Part shown: in pieces, positions 26,731 to 33,920 of the stretch
Layout of the letters: the number at the start of each line of letters is the position of its first letter
Numbering within the stretch: the stretch's first letter is position 1
Source of the DNA: Vibrio aestivus
GTDB taxonomy: Bacteria > Pseudomonadota > Gammaproteobacteria > Enterobacterales > Vibrionaceae
Assembly (NCBI GenBank): GCA_003263845.1
Contig: JYJN01000153.1
Coordinates: forward strand, 1-33,920
DNA length: 33,920 bases
Direction of reading: 5' to 3'
The notes under the pieces: model-generated
What the model was told of the DNA's origin: nothing
Database searches by the model: none
Seen by the model: the letters and a program-made list of their open reading frames with translations, nothing else
Position numbers and translations under genes: made by a program

Positions 26731-27609
26731 ATGAACTTATCTCAGGTAGAAGCCTTCTGTTTAGTCGCCGATACGGGCTCTGTTTCTGAAGCAGCGAGAC
26801 AACTCGATTGCAACAGAACCAAGCTGAGTATGGCCATCAAAGCTCTTGAAAAAGAACTTAATACTGAGCTATTTGTACGAAGTGGTAATAACGTGACGCT
26901 CTCTGAAGCGGGCAAAGCTATCTATAAAGACTGTGAGAACTTACTTGTCACCAGCGCCAGAATCAAACAAACCTGCGCTCAAGCATCCGGCGAGTTTAAC
27001 GCTGAAGTCTGGATCGCACGGGACGACTCTCTACCCGATGAGTTTTGGCAAGACCTCGCCCATACGTTGAATAACCGCTTCCCTGCTACCTCTTTTAATA
27101 TGGTTTTGGCCTCGAGCGGAGACTTAGCAAACTTAGTCGAAACTGGGCAAGTCGACTACGCATTTGGCGTCGACTATGAACGAACTGACGATCCCAGAAT
27201 CAACTACCAGCCATTAGGCAAGATTCGTTTGATGTCGGTGTGCAAACAAGCACATCCTCTCAGCAAGCTGCGTCGTGTTTCCGATGAAGTGCTGCGCAAC
27301 TCAATGCAAGCGGTAATGGTTTATCTCAATGAGAAAGACAACCCAGAGCTTCAACCCTTCTCTCTTCGCTACATTGGTTTTTCTAGCTTCGACTACATGC
27401 TCAACACAATACTGACTGAAGAAGCTTGGGGCGTACTGCCAGAACCTTTGATACACCATCACCTTCGAGCTCAAGAGCTTTCTGTGATCAAACATACTTA
27501 CGGTTTAACGCAAGAGGACTACTGCATGTTTACTGCCGCGGGTATGACCGAACACCCGGGTATGACATGGTTAGCAGATAAGCTTAACGAATATCTATTT
27601 GATTTTTAG
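26731..27609 (+). CDS. LysR-family regulator
   Basis: 292 residues. The HTH covers residues about 3-60 (VEAFCLVADTGSVSEAARQLDCNRTKLSMAIKALE, then FVRSGNNVTLSEAG), and a periplasmic-binding-like effector domain follows. The recognition helix is somewhat unusual (NRTKLSMAIKAL where LysR proteins commonly have a QPAVSRQI-type segment). The likely targets are itself and the divergent methyltransferase. Effector unknown. Confidence 0.85.
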   Translation: MNLSQVEAFCLVADTGSVSEAARQLDCNRTKLSMAIKALEKELNTELFVRSGNNVTLSEAGKAIYKDCENLLVTSARIKQTCAQASGEFNAEVWIARDDSLPDEFWQDLAHTLNNRFPATSFNMVLASSGDLANLVETGQVDYAFGVDYERTDDPRINYQPLGKIRLMSVCKQAHPLSKLRRVSDEVLRNSMQAVMVYLNEKDNPELQPFSLRYIGFSSFDYMLNTILTEEAWGVLPEPLIHHHLRAQELSVIKHTYGLTQEDYCMFTAAGMTEHPGMTWLADKLNEYLFDF

Positions 27610-27794
27610 TACAAAAATACACCCATCTCTTCCCCCTATATCTACCTCAGTCACCAATTGTTATCGCGTATAGTGCTGGCTTGAATCTTATAACTAAGAC
27701 TTTTTCACTTTAACTGTAACCTTTACATAACCTTACAATATAAGTGGTTTCTAAGGCATATAATTAAAATCGGGAACGGGTAAAGGAGAGGCTC

Positions 27795-28124
27795 ATGAAC
27801 AATTACATACTTGCCATACTAATAGGCTGCATGACCATCTCTCTTCCAATCGATGCTATCGGAAGAGGAAATGGGAAAATGGGAATGTCACAAGCACCAG
27901 TGTTTTCAGAAGTTGATGTTAACCAAGATGGCTTGATTTCCCATGAAGAATTCATTGATTTTCATAAGGATAGACAGGAAAGTCGTAAATCCAAAGGTCA
28001 CCTACTCAGACACTCAGCAAATAGCGAAGACATGTTTGAACAGATTGACATCAACCATGATTCATTCATTGATATCGAAGAGTTTCAATCACATAAGAGA
28101 ACGATGAGATCTTCAAGCATGTAA
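27795..28124 (+). CDS. Small exported EF-hand calcium-binding protein
   Basis: 109 residues. A signal peptide or N-terminal anchor (residues 1-21) is followed by two complete EF-hand loops of 12 residues: Asp41-Glu52 (DVNQDGLISHEE) and Asp85-Glu96 (DINHDSFIDIEE), each with the acidic residues at positions 1, 3, 5 and 12 or close to it. The second loop has Ser in place of the usual Gly at position 6, which may weaken it. It probably binds calcium in the periplasm. AAGGAGAGG is a strong ribosome-binding site. It appears monocistronic. Confidence 0.82.
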   Translation: MNNYILAILIGCMTISLPIDAIGRGNGKMGMSQAPVFSEVDVNQDGLISHEEFIDFHKDRQESRKSKGHLLRHSANSEDMFEQIDINHDSFIDIEEFQSHKRTMRSSSM

Positions 28125-28133
28125 ACTAAAATA

Positions 28134-28157
28134 GAGAGGTAACCCCTGTTGCCTCTC
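28134..28157 (+). terminator. Possible terminator after the EF-hand gene
   Basis: A 10-bp stem with one G-U pair (28134-28143 with 28148-28157) and a 4-nt loop, but only a weak T stretch follows. Confidence 0.5.
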
Positions 28158-28443
28158 ATTTGTAATGATACGCTGTACATACCCTATCAACAGACGTTCG
28201 AATGGATTTTTATAACAAGAACATCGGCCCTACATGGCAACACTCTCGCACCCACACTAATGACAAAATGAACATTAATCAGTCACCGCCAATATTATTG
28301 ACAGGAAAGATTCAGCGTAATGCATTGATATTTAATGAGTAGAGCAAAAATCCATCACACAGGGAAATTGCTTTGCCATTCTTAAATTGTATTTTCTAGT
28401 CAATATGCGAAGAATAGTAGTGTGTTTTCAACTGGAATATTTT
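28158..28443. other. Intergenic region before the CDF gene
   Basis: No convincing gene. A 46-codon frame (ATG 28202 to TAG 28342) has no ribosome-binding site and no recognisable content. The stretch must hold the promoter of the CDF-type gene. Confidence 0.4.
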
Positions 28444-29337
28444 ATGTGTGCTAGGACAAGCTTAAACGAAAAACGAATTCTCACTTTTTCAGCCCTTTTC
28501 GCATCAGGCTTTGCTGTCATGGGGCTCGTTTTAGGCTTAATGGTTGGTTCCCTTGTTATCGTTTTCGATGGCGTCTATTCCTTAGTCAGCTTACTGTTAA
28601 CTTTATTGTCGCTAGCCGCTTCACGTTATATTCAAGCCCCTTCTTCAGCGCGTTTTCCGTTTGGCAAAGCCATGATTGAACCCATCGTTATCGCCATAAA
28701 AGCGACGGTTATTTTAGCCATTGTGGGATACTCGCTCTATTCTGCAGTGACTGCTATGTTCAGTGGCGGCCGTGAGGTTGATGCTTCCATTGCCACTGCT
28801 TTCGGTATTATTAATGTGATTGGTTGTGGCTATGCATGGTGGTTTATTTCAAACAAGAGTAAAACGTTCTCATCCGGCCTTATCGACGCAGAATCAAAAC
28901 AATGGCAAATGGATACCTTGCTTAGCCTAGCCGTGACTGCAGGTTTTGTCTCTGCATGGCTAATGACGCTTACACCACTTGCGGCGTACAACGTTTATGC
29001 AGATCCAATGATGATGGTCCTCATGTCTTTCTACTTTATTAAAGTACCGTTTGATATGTTAAAAGAGGCACTTCGCGAGCTTCTGATGATGACACCAAGT
29101 AAAGAGATATGTCATACCGTGGACCAAACCGTTCAAGCAGTCGATCGAGAATTAGAACAACATATTGAGCTTGCAGGGGTGACCAAAGTAGGCCAAGAGC
29201 TGCGAGTTGATGTGGATTACCATACCGATGACAACAGTGTTCAAGTCTCTGATGTTGAGAAAGCACGTAGAACATTGAAAAGACGGTTATCGCGGGTTCC
29301 CTTAGAACTCCAACTCAACCTAAATATCGCCAGTTAG
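28444..29337 (+). CDS. Cation diffusion facilitator-type membrane transporter with an altered metal site
   Basis: 297 residues from ATG 28444 (the frame extends to TTG 28387, but the added residues do not look like the family). Six hydrophobic helices and a C-terminal cytoplasmic domain (TVQAVDRELEQHIELAG to QLNLNIAS) fit the CDF family, which exports Zn, Fe or Mn by proton antiport. The transport site of YiiP uses Asp-x3-Asp in helix 2 and His-x3-Asp in helix 5. Here helix 2 reads FDGVYS (Asp42, Ser46) and helix 5 reads QWQMD (Gln153, Asp157), so half of the site is missing. It may move another ion, or need a different site. A terminator follows. Confidence 0.8.
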   Translation: MCARTSLNEKRILTFSALFASGFAVMGLVLGLMVGSLVIVFDGVYSLVSLLLTLLSLAASRYIQAPSSARFPFGKAMIEPIVIAIKATVILAIVGYSLYSAVTAMFSGGREVDASIATAFGIINVIGCGYAWWFISNKSKTFSSGLIDAESKQWQMDTLLSLAVTAGFVSAWLMTLTPLAAYNVYADPMMMVLMSFYFIKVPFDMLKEALRELLMMTPSKEICHTVDQTVQAVDRELEQHIELAGVTKVGQELRVDVDYHTDDNSVQVSDVEKARRTLKRRLSRVPLELQLNLNIAS

Positions 29338-29356
29338 CGCGAGCAAACCCCTTCTT

Positions 29357-29384
29357 AAAAGGCTTCTGATATTTGAAGCCTTTT
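29357..29384 (+). terminator. Intrinsic terminator after the CDF gene
   Basis: A 10-bp stem (29357-29366 with 29375-29384), an 8-nt loop and a following T run. Confidence 0.85.
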
Positions 29385-29532
29385 TATTTATTAAAAGAGA
29401 AACCCAGCCTTTGCCATATCCACCCGATTTGTGTTCCTTGCCGAACACTTCAATAAGTTAATCAGATAATTACTAGCCAACCATCAGTATAAAAATACAC
29501 TACGCGCGTCATTTACTTATTGAGGCCATTTA

Positions 29533-30204
29533 ATGAACTTAGTCAAACTTATTCTAGTAACACTACTCAGTATTACCGTTATTGGTTGTGCGAGTGGGCC
29601 GATACAAAGCGCAACTAAGTTCACTACCTACGAAGATTTTAAAGCCGGGCCAGAAGGCGGTGTTGATTTAGTTTGGGCTCGAGTTGGATTAAGAGACGCA
29701 GATAGGCTAGAACAGAAACTAGCAGAATACGACTCCGTCGTTATTGATCAAGTTTTCGTTGTAACTGAAGAAGGCTCCATCGATCAAGAAGATGTACAAG
29801 AGCTAACGGATTACACATTACAAAAGCTTGAAGAAAGAATCTCTCAGTTTAAAGATGTGGTCGCTGAACCGACAGGAAAAACCCTACGCCTTAGCATTGC
29901 GTTAAGTAATATTGAAACCCCGAACCCAATCTTAGCGGTAACCAGCAGCGTACTGCCGTTTGGCTTGGCGATGTCTACCATTTCCAAAGTCGCCACTGGT
30001 GAGCACACCAATGTGGGTAGCGCGAGTATCGAACTGCTAGTGAGTGACGCGCAAGATGGCACTCCACTTTTTGCGGCTATTGATAGGGAAGCTGGCAATA
30101 AAGACTTCTCGACAATGATTGACTCGCTAGACGATGCAAAAGACGCCATTAACTATTGGGTAGATAGACTTGGCGTTACTTTTCATGGCGCCAAATCCCT
30201 TTAA
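29533..30204 (+). CDS. DUF3313-type lipoprotein
   Basis: 223 residues with a lipoprotein signal: hydrophobic start and lipobox VIGC, with Cys19 as the lipidated residue. The mature part (FKAGPEGGVDLVWARVGL, YDSVVIDQVFVV, TLRLSIALSNIETPNPI and VGSASIELLVSDAQDGTPLFAAIDRE) fits the DUF3313 family of outer-membrane or periplasmic lipoproteins whose role is unknown. The residue after Cys is Ala, which favours transport to the outer membrane. It is monocistronic, with a promoter region of about 150 bp upstream. Confidence 0.78.
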   Translation: MNLVKLILVTLLSITVIGCASGPIQSATKFTTYEDFKAGPEGGVDLVWARVGLRDADRLEQKLAEYDSVVIDQVFVVTEEGSIDQEDVQELTDYTLQKLEERISQFKDVVAEPTGKTLRLSIALSNIETPNPILAVTSSVLPFGLAMSTISKVATGEHTNVGSASIELLVSDAQDGTPLFAAIDREAGNKDFSTMIDSLDDAKDAINYWVDRLGVTFHGAKSL

Positions 30205-30228
30205 GGTAACTAAGCACATTCACGTCAG

Positions 30229-30354
30229 TTACTTATTCCTGAGGCGGCTGGTCAAAACAGCCGCTTGAGAGGCGAGCTTCTGCTGCAGTAAACTCGCCAA
30301 ATCAATATTTGTTGCTAGTTCTTGAATATCTTGAACACGAAAAAAAACAATCAT
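30229..30354 (-). CDS. Candidate 41-residue small protein
   Basis: ATG 30354 is preceded by GAGGTGA at good spacing, and the frame runs 41 codons to TAA. The product (from MIVFFRVQDIQELATNIDLA) is amphipathic and mostly helical, with a basic C terminus (TSRLRNK). It lies in an otherwise empty gap, antisense to nothing. The frame crosses a run of eight T, so an indel would change it. Its 3' end also forms a 7-bp GCGGCTG/CAGCCGC hairpin. No family recognised. Confidence 0.35.
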   Translation of the reverse strand: MIVFFRVQDIQELATNIDLASLLQQKLASQAAVLTSRLRNK

Positions 30355-30521
30355 AATCTCACCTCTATTGGTTGTTATGGTCATTTTCTCACCGCGCCGT
30401 ACAAAAACTTACCATTTCACGCCATGAATTCATGAAGTTAGCCCAACTTAAGAACAACGTCACTTGTCATTAACCAATTCAATAACTAGCCTCAAATCAT
30501 CCCTCATAACAAGGAAAGATA

Positions 30522-30983
30522 ATGAGTCAATCAGAAAAGATCTATGGATTCAATACACCTCAGCGTTTATTCGTTGGATACACGTTAGCAGTGCTAGTCG
30601 ATTTAACGGTGCTAAACTTATTCGACGAGTACTGGGGCTTTGTTAACATCGAATCGTTCACAATCTCTCTTGCTGCCGCCATTTTGTTGCAGCTGCTGCT
30701 CAAGCTTTCGATTGGTTTAGAACATAAGTTAGCGGATTACTTTAAAACTAAACCGGGTACTGCCCCTAAGATTTATCGAGGTATTACTACGTATATCATC
30801 TTGGTCGGTTCGAAGTTTATTATGCTTGAAGCCATCAACATTATGTTTGGTGACAAAGTTCAGTTTACAGGTCCATGGAACGGGGTGGTGGCCTTCTTCG
30901 CGGTTGTGTTTGCCATTCTGGTTGCAGAGATTATTGTGTCTAAGATTTACTTCGCATTAGACGACACACCTAAAGAAGCATAG
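30522..30983 (+). CDS. Small membrane protein, paralogue of the gene at 4129-4553
   Basis: 153 residues. About four hydrophobic helices (LFVGYTLAVLVDLTVLNLF, FTISLAAAILLQLLLKLSIGLE, TTYIILVGSKFIMLEAINIMFG, WNGVVAFFAVVFAILVAEIIVSK) are separated by short polar loops. It aligns over its length with the frameshifted product at 4129-4553, sharing the GSK and MFGDKVQFTGP blocks. An AAGGAAAG site precedes ATG 30522. This intact copy shows that the other copy's frameshift is a lesion or error rather than two genes. Function unknown; inner membrane. Confidence 0.75.
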   Translation: MSQSEKIYGFNTPQRLFVGYTLAVLVDLTVLNLFDEYWGFVNIESFTISLAAAILLQLLLKLSIGLEHKLADYFKTKPGTAPKIYRGITTYIILVGSKFIMLEAINIMFGDKVQFTGPWNGVVAFFAVVFAILVAEIIVSKIYFALDDTPKEA

Positions 30984-31028
30984 TTAGTAGAGAAACATAG
31001 GTAGTAAACACCAGTTCATAAACGTAAA

Positions 31029-31053
31029 AAGAGCAGACAGCGCGTCTGCTCTT
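31029..31053 (+). terminator. Terminator after the 153-residue membrane protein gene
   Basis: A 10-bp perfect stem (31029-31038 with 31044-31053) and 5-nt loop; the following stretch is only moderately T-rich. Confidence 0.7.
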
Positions 31054-31349
31054 GGATTTCTTCTAACATGCTTTTATTCATAGCCCTAAAATTCTTCAGG
31101 TGTGAGGTAAAGGGTAAATACGTCATACTTCCTCGTAAATTTTACTCTATACAAAAAGATATCCATGGCAAACCAAGCTATCAACCTAAACGTCCAACAA
31201 AACCATAACGCAAGCCGCAAGCTAAAATAATTTCATTATTATTCAATGAATTGTGAACTAGCAGTCAACTAATTAACCGAAATTTACCTTCTTAACCAAC
31301 TTATTGTTTTTATCATCAAGTTTTTGTTCGATTCTTAATCTCACAATTA

Positions 31350-31368
31350 ACAATTGATAATCATTTTC
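31350..31368. promoter_or_regulatory. Fur-box-like sequence
   Basis: The core TGATAATCATT and flanks match the 19-bp Fur consensus at 14 positions. It lies 45 bp before a Zur-like site in the rpmE2 promoter region; it may be a true iron control site or a low-affinity match. Confidence 0.4.
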
Positions 31369-31394
31369 ATTTGCATTAGGATGCGTGCATTGTA

Positions 31395-31409
31395 TGTTAT
31401 AACGTAACA
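31395..31409. promoter_or_regulatory. Zur-box-like operator of rpmE2-rpmJ2
   Basis: TGTTATAACGTAACA is an imperfect palindrome (TGTTA/TAACA arms) that resembles the Zur consensus core. It is 37 bp before rpmE2. The alternative zinc-free ribosomal proteins are classic Zur targets, so the match is functionally sensible. Confidence 0.65.
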
Positions 31410-31445
31410 CCAAAACACAGTATTAAGCCAAGGACGTTTTCACAA

Positions 31446-31705
31446 ATGAAACCAAACATTCACCCTGAATATCGCACCGTCGCTTTCCACGATACAGGCG
31501 CAGACAAATACATCTTGGTCGGCTCTACCGCTCAAACTAGCCGTACCGTTGAGATTGATGGGAAGACGTACCCATATGTCACGTTGGACGTCTCTTCGCA
31601 CTCTCACCCTTTCTACACGGTCAGCAGAAAGTGATTAAGAAAGATGGTCGCGTGGCGAAGTTCAATCAGCGCTTTAGCCCATCTACCTCAAGACAAAGTA
31701 AGTAA
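31446..31705 (+). pseudogene. rpmE2: Ribosomal protein L31 type B (zinc-free), one frameshift
   Basis: The start [19 protein letters not shown] and [11 protein letters not shown] are typical of type B L31. After FYT the frame is lost (TVSRK stop); restoring one base near 31619 continues with [19 protein letters not shown] to a stop at 31703-31705, giving 86 residues, the normal size. It lacks the CxxC zinc motifs of the ordinary L31. It replaces L31 in the large subunit under zinc limitation, freeing zinc. It lies 12 bp before rpmJ2 and behind a Zur-like box. A break in so short and conserved a gene points to a sequence error. Confidence 0.9.
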
Positions 31706-31717
31706 GGAATACAAACT

Positions 31718-31861
31718 ATGAAAGTACTCAGCTCGTTGAAAAGTGCCAAGAATCGCAGCAAGGATTGCCAAGTGGTTAAGCGCCGTGGCCGAATTTACGT
31801 GATCTGTAAATCAAACCCTCGCTTTAAAGCGGTACAAGGTAAAGTGAAGAAAAAGAAATAA
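31718..31861 (+). CDS. rpmJ2: Ribosomal protein L36 type B
   Basis: 47 residues, too short for usual frame cut-offs: [18 protein letters not shown], then [20 protein letters not shown] and a lysine tail. Compared with ordinary L36 it has lost the first Cys of the CxxC pair (SKDC) and has Phe where the zinc-binding His would be (NPRF), so the zinc ribbon is degenerate. It is co-transcribed with rpmE2 and followed by a terminator. Confidence 0.92.
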   Translation: MKVLSSLKSAKNRSKDCQVVKRRGRIYVICKSNPRFKAVQGKVKKKK

Positions 31862-31868
31862 CATCAAA

Positions 31869-31899
31869 AAGCCCGGCTGAATGTCTTTCAACCGGGCTT
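31869..31899 (+). terminator. Intrinsic terminator of rpmE2-rpmJ2
   Basis: A 12-bp stem with one mismatch (31869-31880 with 31888-31899), 7-nt loop, followed by CT and eight-plus T. Confidence 0.9.
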
Positions 31900-31938
31900 C
31901 TTTTTTTTGATCAAATTGTAGCGATGAACAGCCAAAAT

Positions 31939-32157
31939 TTACTGGCCACTCTCCACCATTTCTATGATTTTCTTGGCCTTTACAAAATGATCAAGCTCGT
32001 GAGTCTGAATCCACCATGTCGCTGCTTCCATCAGTAACTCTGGGTCATCATTTTTGTTCTTAAAAAACGCATAAAATGATACGCCAACTCCCTCACCTTT
32101 TTGCTCAATCTTCTTATTGCAAACTTCGATGACTTTCTGCCTTAATGAATCTCGCAT
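31939..32157 (-). CDS. Small conserved-looking protein (perhaps DUF6500)
   Basis: 72 residues from ATG 32157, chosen because GGAGAGAG lies just upstream; the frame is open to 32205 but the added residues look like leader sequence. It contains MRDSLRQKVIEVCNKKI, GVSFYAFFKNKNDDPELLMEAATWWIQTHELDHF and a charged end. I recall a similar small family (DUF6500) in Vibrio and relatives, but am not certain. Cytoplasmic, function unknown. Confidence 0.6.
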   Translation of the reverse strand: MRDSLRQKVIEVCNKKIEQKGEGVGVSFYAFFKNKNDDPELLMEAATWWIQTHELDHFVKAKKIIEMVESGQ

Positions 32158-32263
32158 TGAATCTCTCTCCATGATTATCAAGGCACGTATCATCCCACTT
32201 TTCATCCAATTTATTCAACAAGTTATCTGTCTCTTCACTGGGAATTTACACGCTTATCACCTA

Positions 32264-33163
32264 TCACGAACAGTCGCCCTCGAAAGCAGATTTTAGAAAA
32301 TCGATAAACGCTTTTAGACGCTTAGGTTGATAGGTGTCGCGGGAATAGATTGCCGAGAACTCCACACTGGGAATACCCCAATCATCAAATACTTCAACAA
32401 GCTCGCCTTTCTCCATTTCAGGTTGACAATACAAGGTTGGTACTCGGATGATTCCATTGCCATTCAACGCCCCTTTTACCAATACACGCCCATTCTTGCA
32501 GCGTAGTTGGCCTTTTACTGCCACTTCGACTTCCTGCTCACTTTTAGAATGAGTAAAACTCCAGCGGTTGACCGAGCCAGTAAGGCATCGATGCTTTAGC
32601 AAATCTTTAGGGTGCAGCGGAATACCACTCTGTTTTAGGTAGCTAGGGCTTGCAAGTGTGCTCATTTGGATATCGAGTAATTTTCTGGCAACGAATCCTG
32701 CATCTTCTAACTTGCCCATTCGAAGGGCAATATCAAAGTCCTCTTCGATTAAATCGACTCGATGGCTACTGAAATCTAAATCAATGGTCACATCAGGGTA
32801 CAACTGCATAAAGTCACTGGCGATTTGCGCGACAATTTCCTCACCAAGGTATCCGCCCACACTGTTAATTTTAATATTGCCGCGAATCGACTCAACATCA
32901 TCAACTGCCGAAAGCAGTGCTTCATCAATTCCCTGCATTGCCTGTTCACATTTTCTGTAGAGCCCTTGCCCCGCCTCGGTAAGTTTGAGCGTACGCGTGG
33001 TTCGTATCAGTAAAGTCACCCCCATTTGCGCTTCTAACTGACTAATTTGCCTAGAAACATGAGAGCGTGACACATTCAATACGTCGGCTGCTTTGGTGAA
33101 GTTGCCCAATTTGGCTATCAGTACAAAGCTTCGTATGTCGCCTAGATTGACTTGATTCAGCAT
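32264..33163 (-). CDS. LysR-family regulator divergent from a short-chain dehydrogenase
   Basis: 299 residues from ATG 33163 (the frame extends to GTG 33178). HTH at residues about 6-64 (IRSFVLIAKLGNFTKAADVLNVSRSHVSRQISQLE, then LLIRTTRTLKLTEAG), then the effector domain with GGYLGEEIVAQIASDF and DFDIALRMG. It belongs to the AaeR/CrgA-like LysR group that often sits beside oxidoreductases. It probably controls the divergent dehydrogenase through the palindrome at 33186. Confidence 0.88.
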   Translation of the reverse strand: MLNQVNLGDIRSFVLIAKLGNFTKAADVLNVSRSHVSRQISQLEAQMGVTLLIRTTRTLKLTEAGQGLYRKCEQAMQGIDEALLSAVDDVESIRGNIKINSVGGYLGEEIVAQIASDFMQLYPDVTIDLDFSSHRVDLIEEDFDIALRMGKLEDAGFVARKLLDIQMSTLASPSYLKQSGIPLHPKDLLKHRCLTGSVNRWSFTHSKSEQEVEVAVKGQLRCKNGRVLVKGALNGNGIIRVPTLYCQPEMEKGELVEVFDDWGIPSVEFSAIYSRDTYQPKRLKAFIDFLKSAFEGDCS

Positions 33164-33185
33164 AATTTGATCACCCACTCTTTAT

Positions 33186-33203
33186 TGTTGCTATATAGCA
33201 ACA
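33186..33203. promoter_or_regulatory. Perfect 18-bp palindrome, LysR operator candidate
   Basis: TGTTGCTATATAGCAACA is a perfect palindrome, and a related half site ATATATCAACA follows at about 33223-33233. It lies between the divergent LysR and dehydrogenase genes, as expected for a LysR primary site with a secondary half site. Confidence 0.6.
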
Positions 33204-33317
33204 GTGTTTCAACTAAAACGCCATATATCAACAATAAAGTATCACTTAATATGCTCTCCATCGACACGGGGTAAGCCATTGCTCCCCTAGTTAAAGCCAT
33301 GTTTGAGGAAAAATATA

Positions 33318-33920
33318 ATGAAGAAACTCGTTGTGATTACAGGTGCAAGCTCTGGTATTGGTGAAGCAATTGCGCGAACGTTAAGTGAAGCAGGTCACCC
33401 ACTACTGTTATTAGCTCGCCGTGTTGAGTTACTAGAAGCATTAGATCTTCCGAATACTCTTTGTCGCCAAGTGGATGTGACCGACCAAAGCAGCTTTATT
33501 GGAGCGTTCAAAGAAGCGGAAACCATGTATGGCCCTGCGGATGCATTAGTAAACAATGCTGGTGTAATGCTATTGGGTCAGATTGATACGCAAGAAGCCT
33601 CTGAGTGGAAGCGTATGTTTGACGTAAATGTGTTGGGCCTTCTTAACGGCATGCAAGCAGTTCTAGCCCCAATGAAAGCTCGCAACAGCGGTACCATCAT
33701 TAACATCAGTTCGATTGCAGGTAAGAAGACTTTCCCTGACCACGCGGCTTACTGCGGCACTAAATTTGCCGTTCATGCTATTTCAGAAAATGTCCGTGAA
33801 GAGGTTGCTGCGTCTAATGTTCGTGTTACCACCATCGCACCAGGTGCGGTAGAAACCGAACTGCTATCTCACACAACGTCAGATGCAATTAAAGATGGCT
33901 ATGATGCATGGAAGGAAGAT
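33318..33920 (+). CDS. Short-chain dehydrogenase/reductase, 5' part
   Basis: The first 201 codons of a gene that runs off the window. The cofactor motif TGASSGIG is at residues 8-15 and the structural NNAG at 79-82. The catalytic Ser is near 131-132 (INISSIAG), with Tyr145 and Lys149 in YCGTK, followed by APGAVETEL. This is a classical SDR of about 240 residues, using NAD(P)H; the substrate is unknown. GAGGAA precedes ATG 33318. The divergent LysR gene is its likely regulator. Confidence 0.9.
   Translation, partial: MKKLVVITGASSGIGEAIARTLSEAGHPLLLLARRVELLEALDLPNTLCRQVDVTDQSSFIGAFKEAETMYGPADALVNNAGVMLLGQIDTQEASEWKRMFDVNVLGLLNGMQAVLAPMKARNSGTIINISSIAGKKTFPDHAAYCGTKFAVHAISENVREEVAASNVRVTTIAPGAVETELLSHTTSDAIKDGYDAWKED

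Noticed and set aside
28202..28342. 46-codon plus-strand frame
   Set aside because: No ribosome-binding site, no recognisable composition; likely chance.
30240..30270. GCGGCTG/CAGCCGC hairpin as terminator of the lipoprotein gene
   Set aside because: It has no T run on the plus strand; it may simply be part of the small minus-strand frame.
1..33920. CRISPR arrays, tRNA, rRNA, insertion sequences, integron attC sites
   Set aside because: No repeat-spacer pattern, cloverleaf, transposase frame or attC-like structure was seen.

Overview
The window is about 34 kb of moderate-GC gammaproteobacterial DNA and looks like a marine Vibrio. The strongest clue is the order vemP-secD-secF (18589 down to 15309). 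It encodes the salinity-monitoring arrest peptide VemP followed by the second, inducible SecDF pair, an arrangement known from Vibrio. A chitin-binding GH19 chitinase, a zinc-free RpmE2/RpmJ2 ribosomal pair and phhAB fit the same origin. The mix of LysR-paired metabolic genes, lipoproteins and small unknowns suggests the second chromosome, but that is inference.

Layout. 2-961: 3' end of an MFS exporter. 1022-3653 (-): secreted chitinase. 4129-4553 (-): small membrane protein. 4613-6346 (-): YtcJ-like amidohydrolase. 6347-7484: gene-poor stretch with a near-perfect 34-bp palindrome. 7485-10525: LysR regulator divergent from a secreted alkyl sulfatase. 10572-12238 (-): Sel1-repeat protein and a secreted tail-collar protein. 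12620-13671: a monooxygenase-like protein with a WYL regulator. 13683-14357 (-): YjjG-type nucleotidase. 14569-15212: two small genes. 15309-18589 (-): secF2, secD2, vemP. 18744-20007: two divergent envelope proteins. 20092-22421: membrane GGDEF-EAL protein. 22488-25853: phhB and phhA divergent from acetoacetyl-CoA synthetase, with a TyrR-box-like site between. 26009-27609: methyltransferase divergent from a LysR regulator. 27795-30204: EF-hand protein, CDF-type transporter, lipoprotein. 30522-30983: a paralogue of the membrane protein at 4129-4553. 31446-31861: rpmE2-rpmJ2 behind Fur-like and Zur-like boxes. 32157-33920: a small protein, then a LysR regulator divergent from a short-chain dehydrogenase that runs off the end.

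Functional links. VemP stalling should open a secondary structure that masks the secD2 ribosome-binding site; the complementary segments are visible. PhhAB makes tyrosine from phenylalanine, tyrosine catabolism releases acetoacetate, and the divergent synthetase activates acetoacetate, so a shared TyrR/PhhR-type control is plausible. RpmE2/RpmJ2 replace zinc ribosomal proteins when zinc is scarce.

Quality warning. Seven otherwise well-conserved genes are broken by twelve single-base frameshifts. Eleven are one-base losses and one is an extra A in an A run, and several fall at short homopolymers. Essential-type motifs on both sides are intact. The simplest reading is indel error in the sequence rather than mass gene decay, so the broken genes are listed as pseudogenes of the sequence as given, with the reconstructed product described. 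I found no prophage, insertion sequence, CRISPR array, tRNA or rRNA. The best-supported system in the window (VemP-SecDF2) is already described; the novel-looking items are modest.
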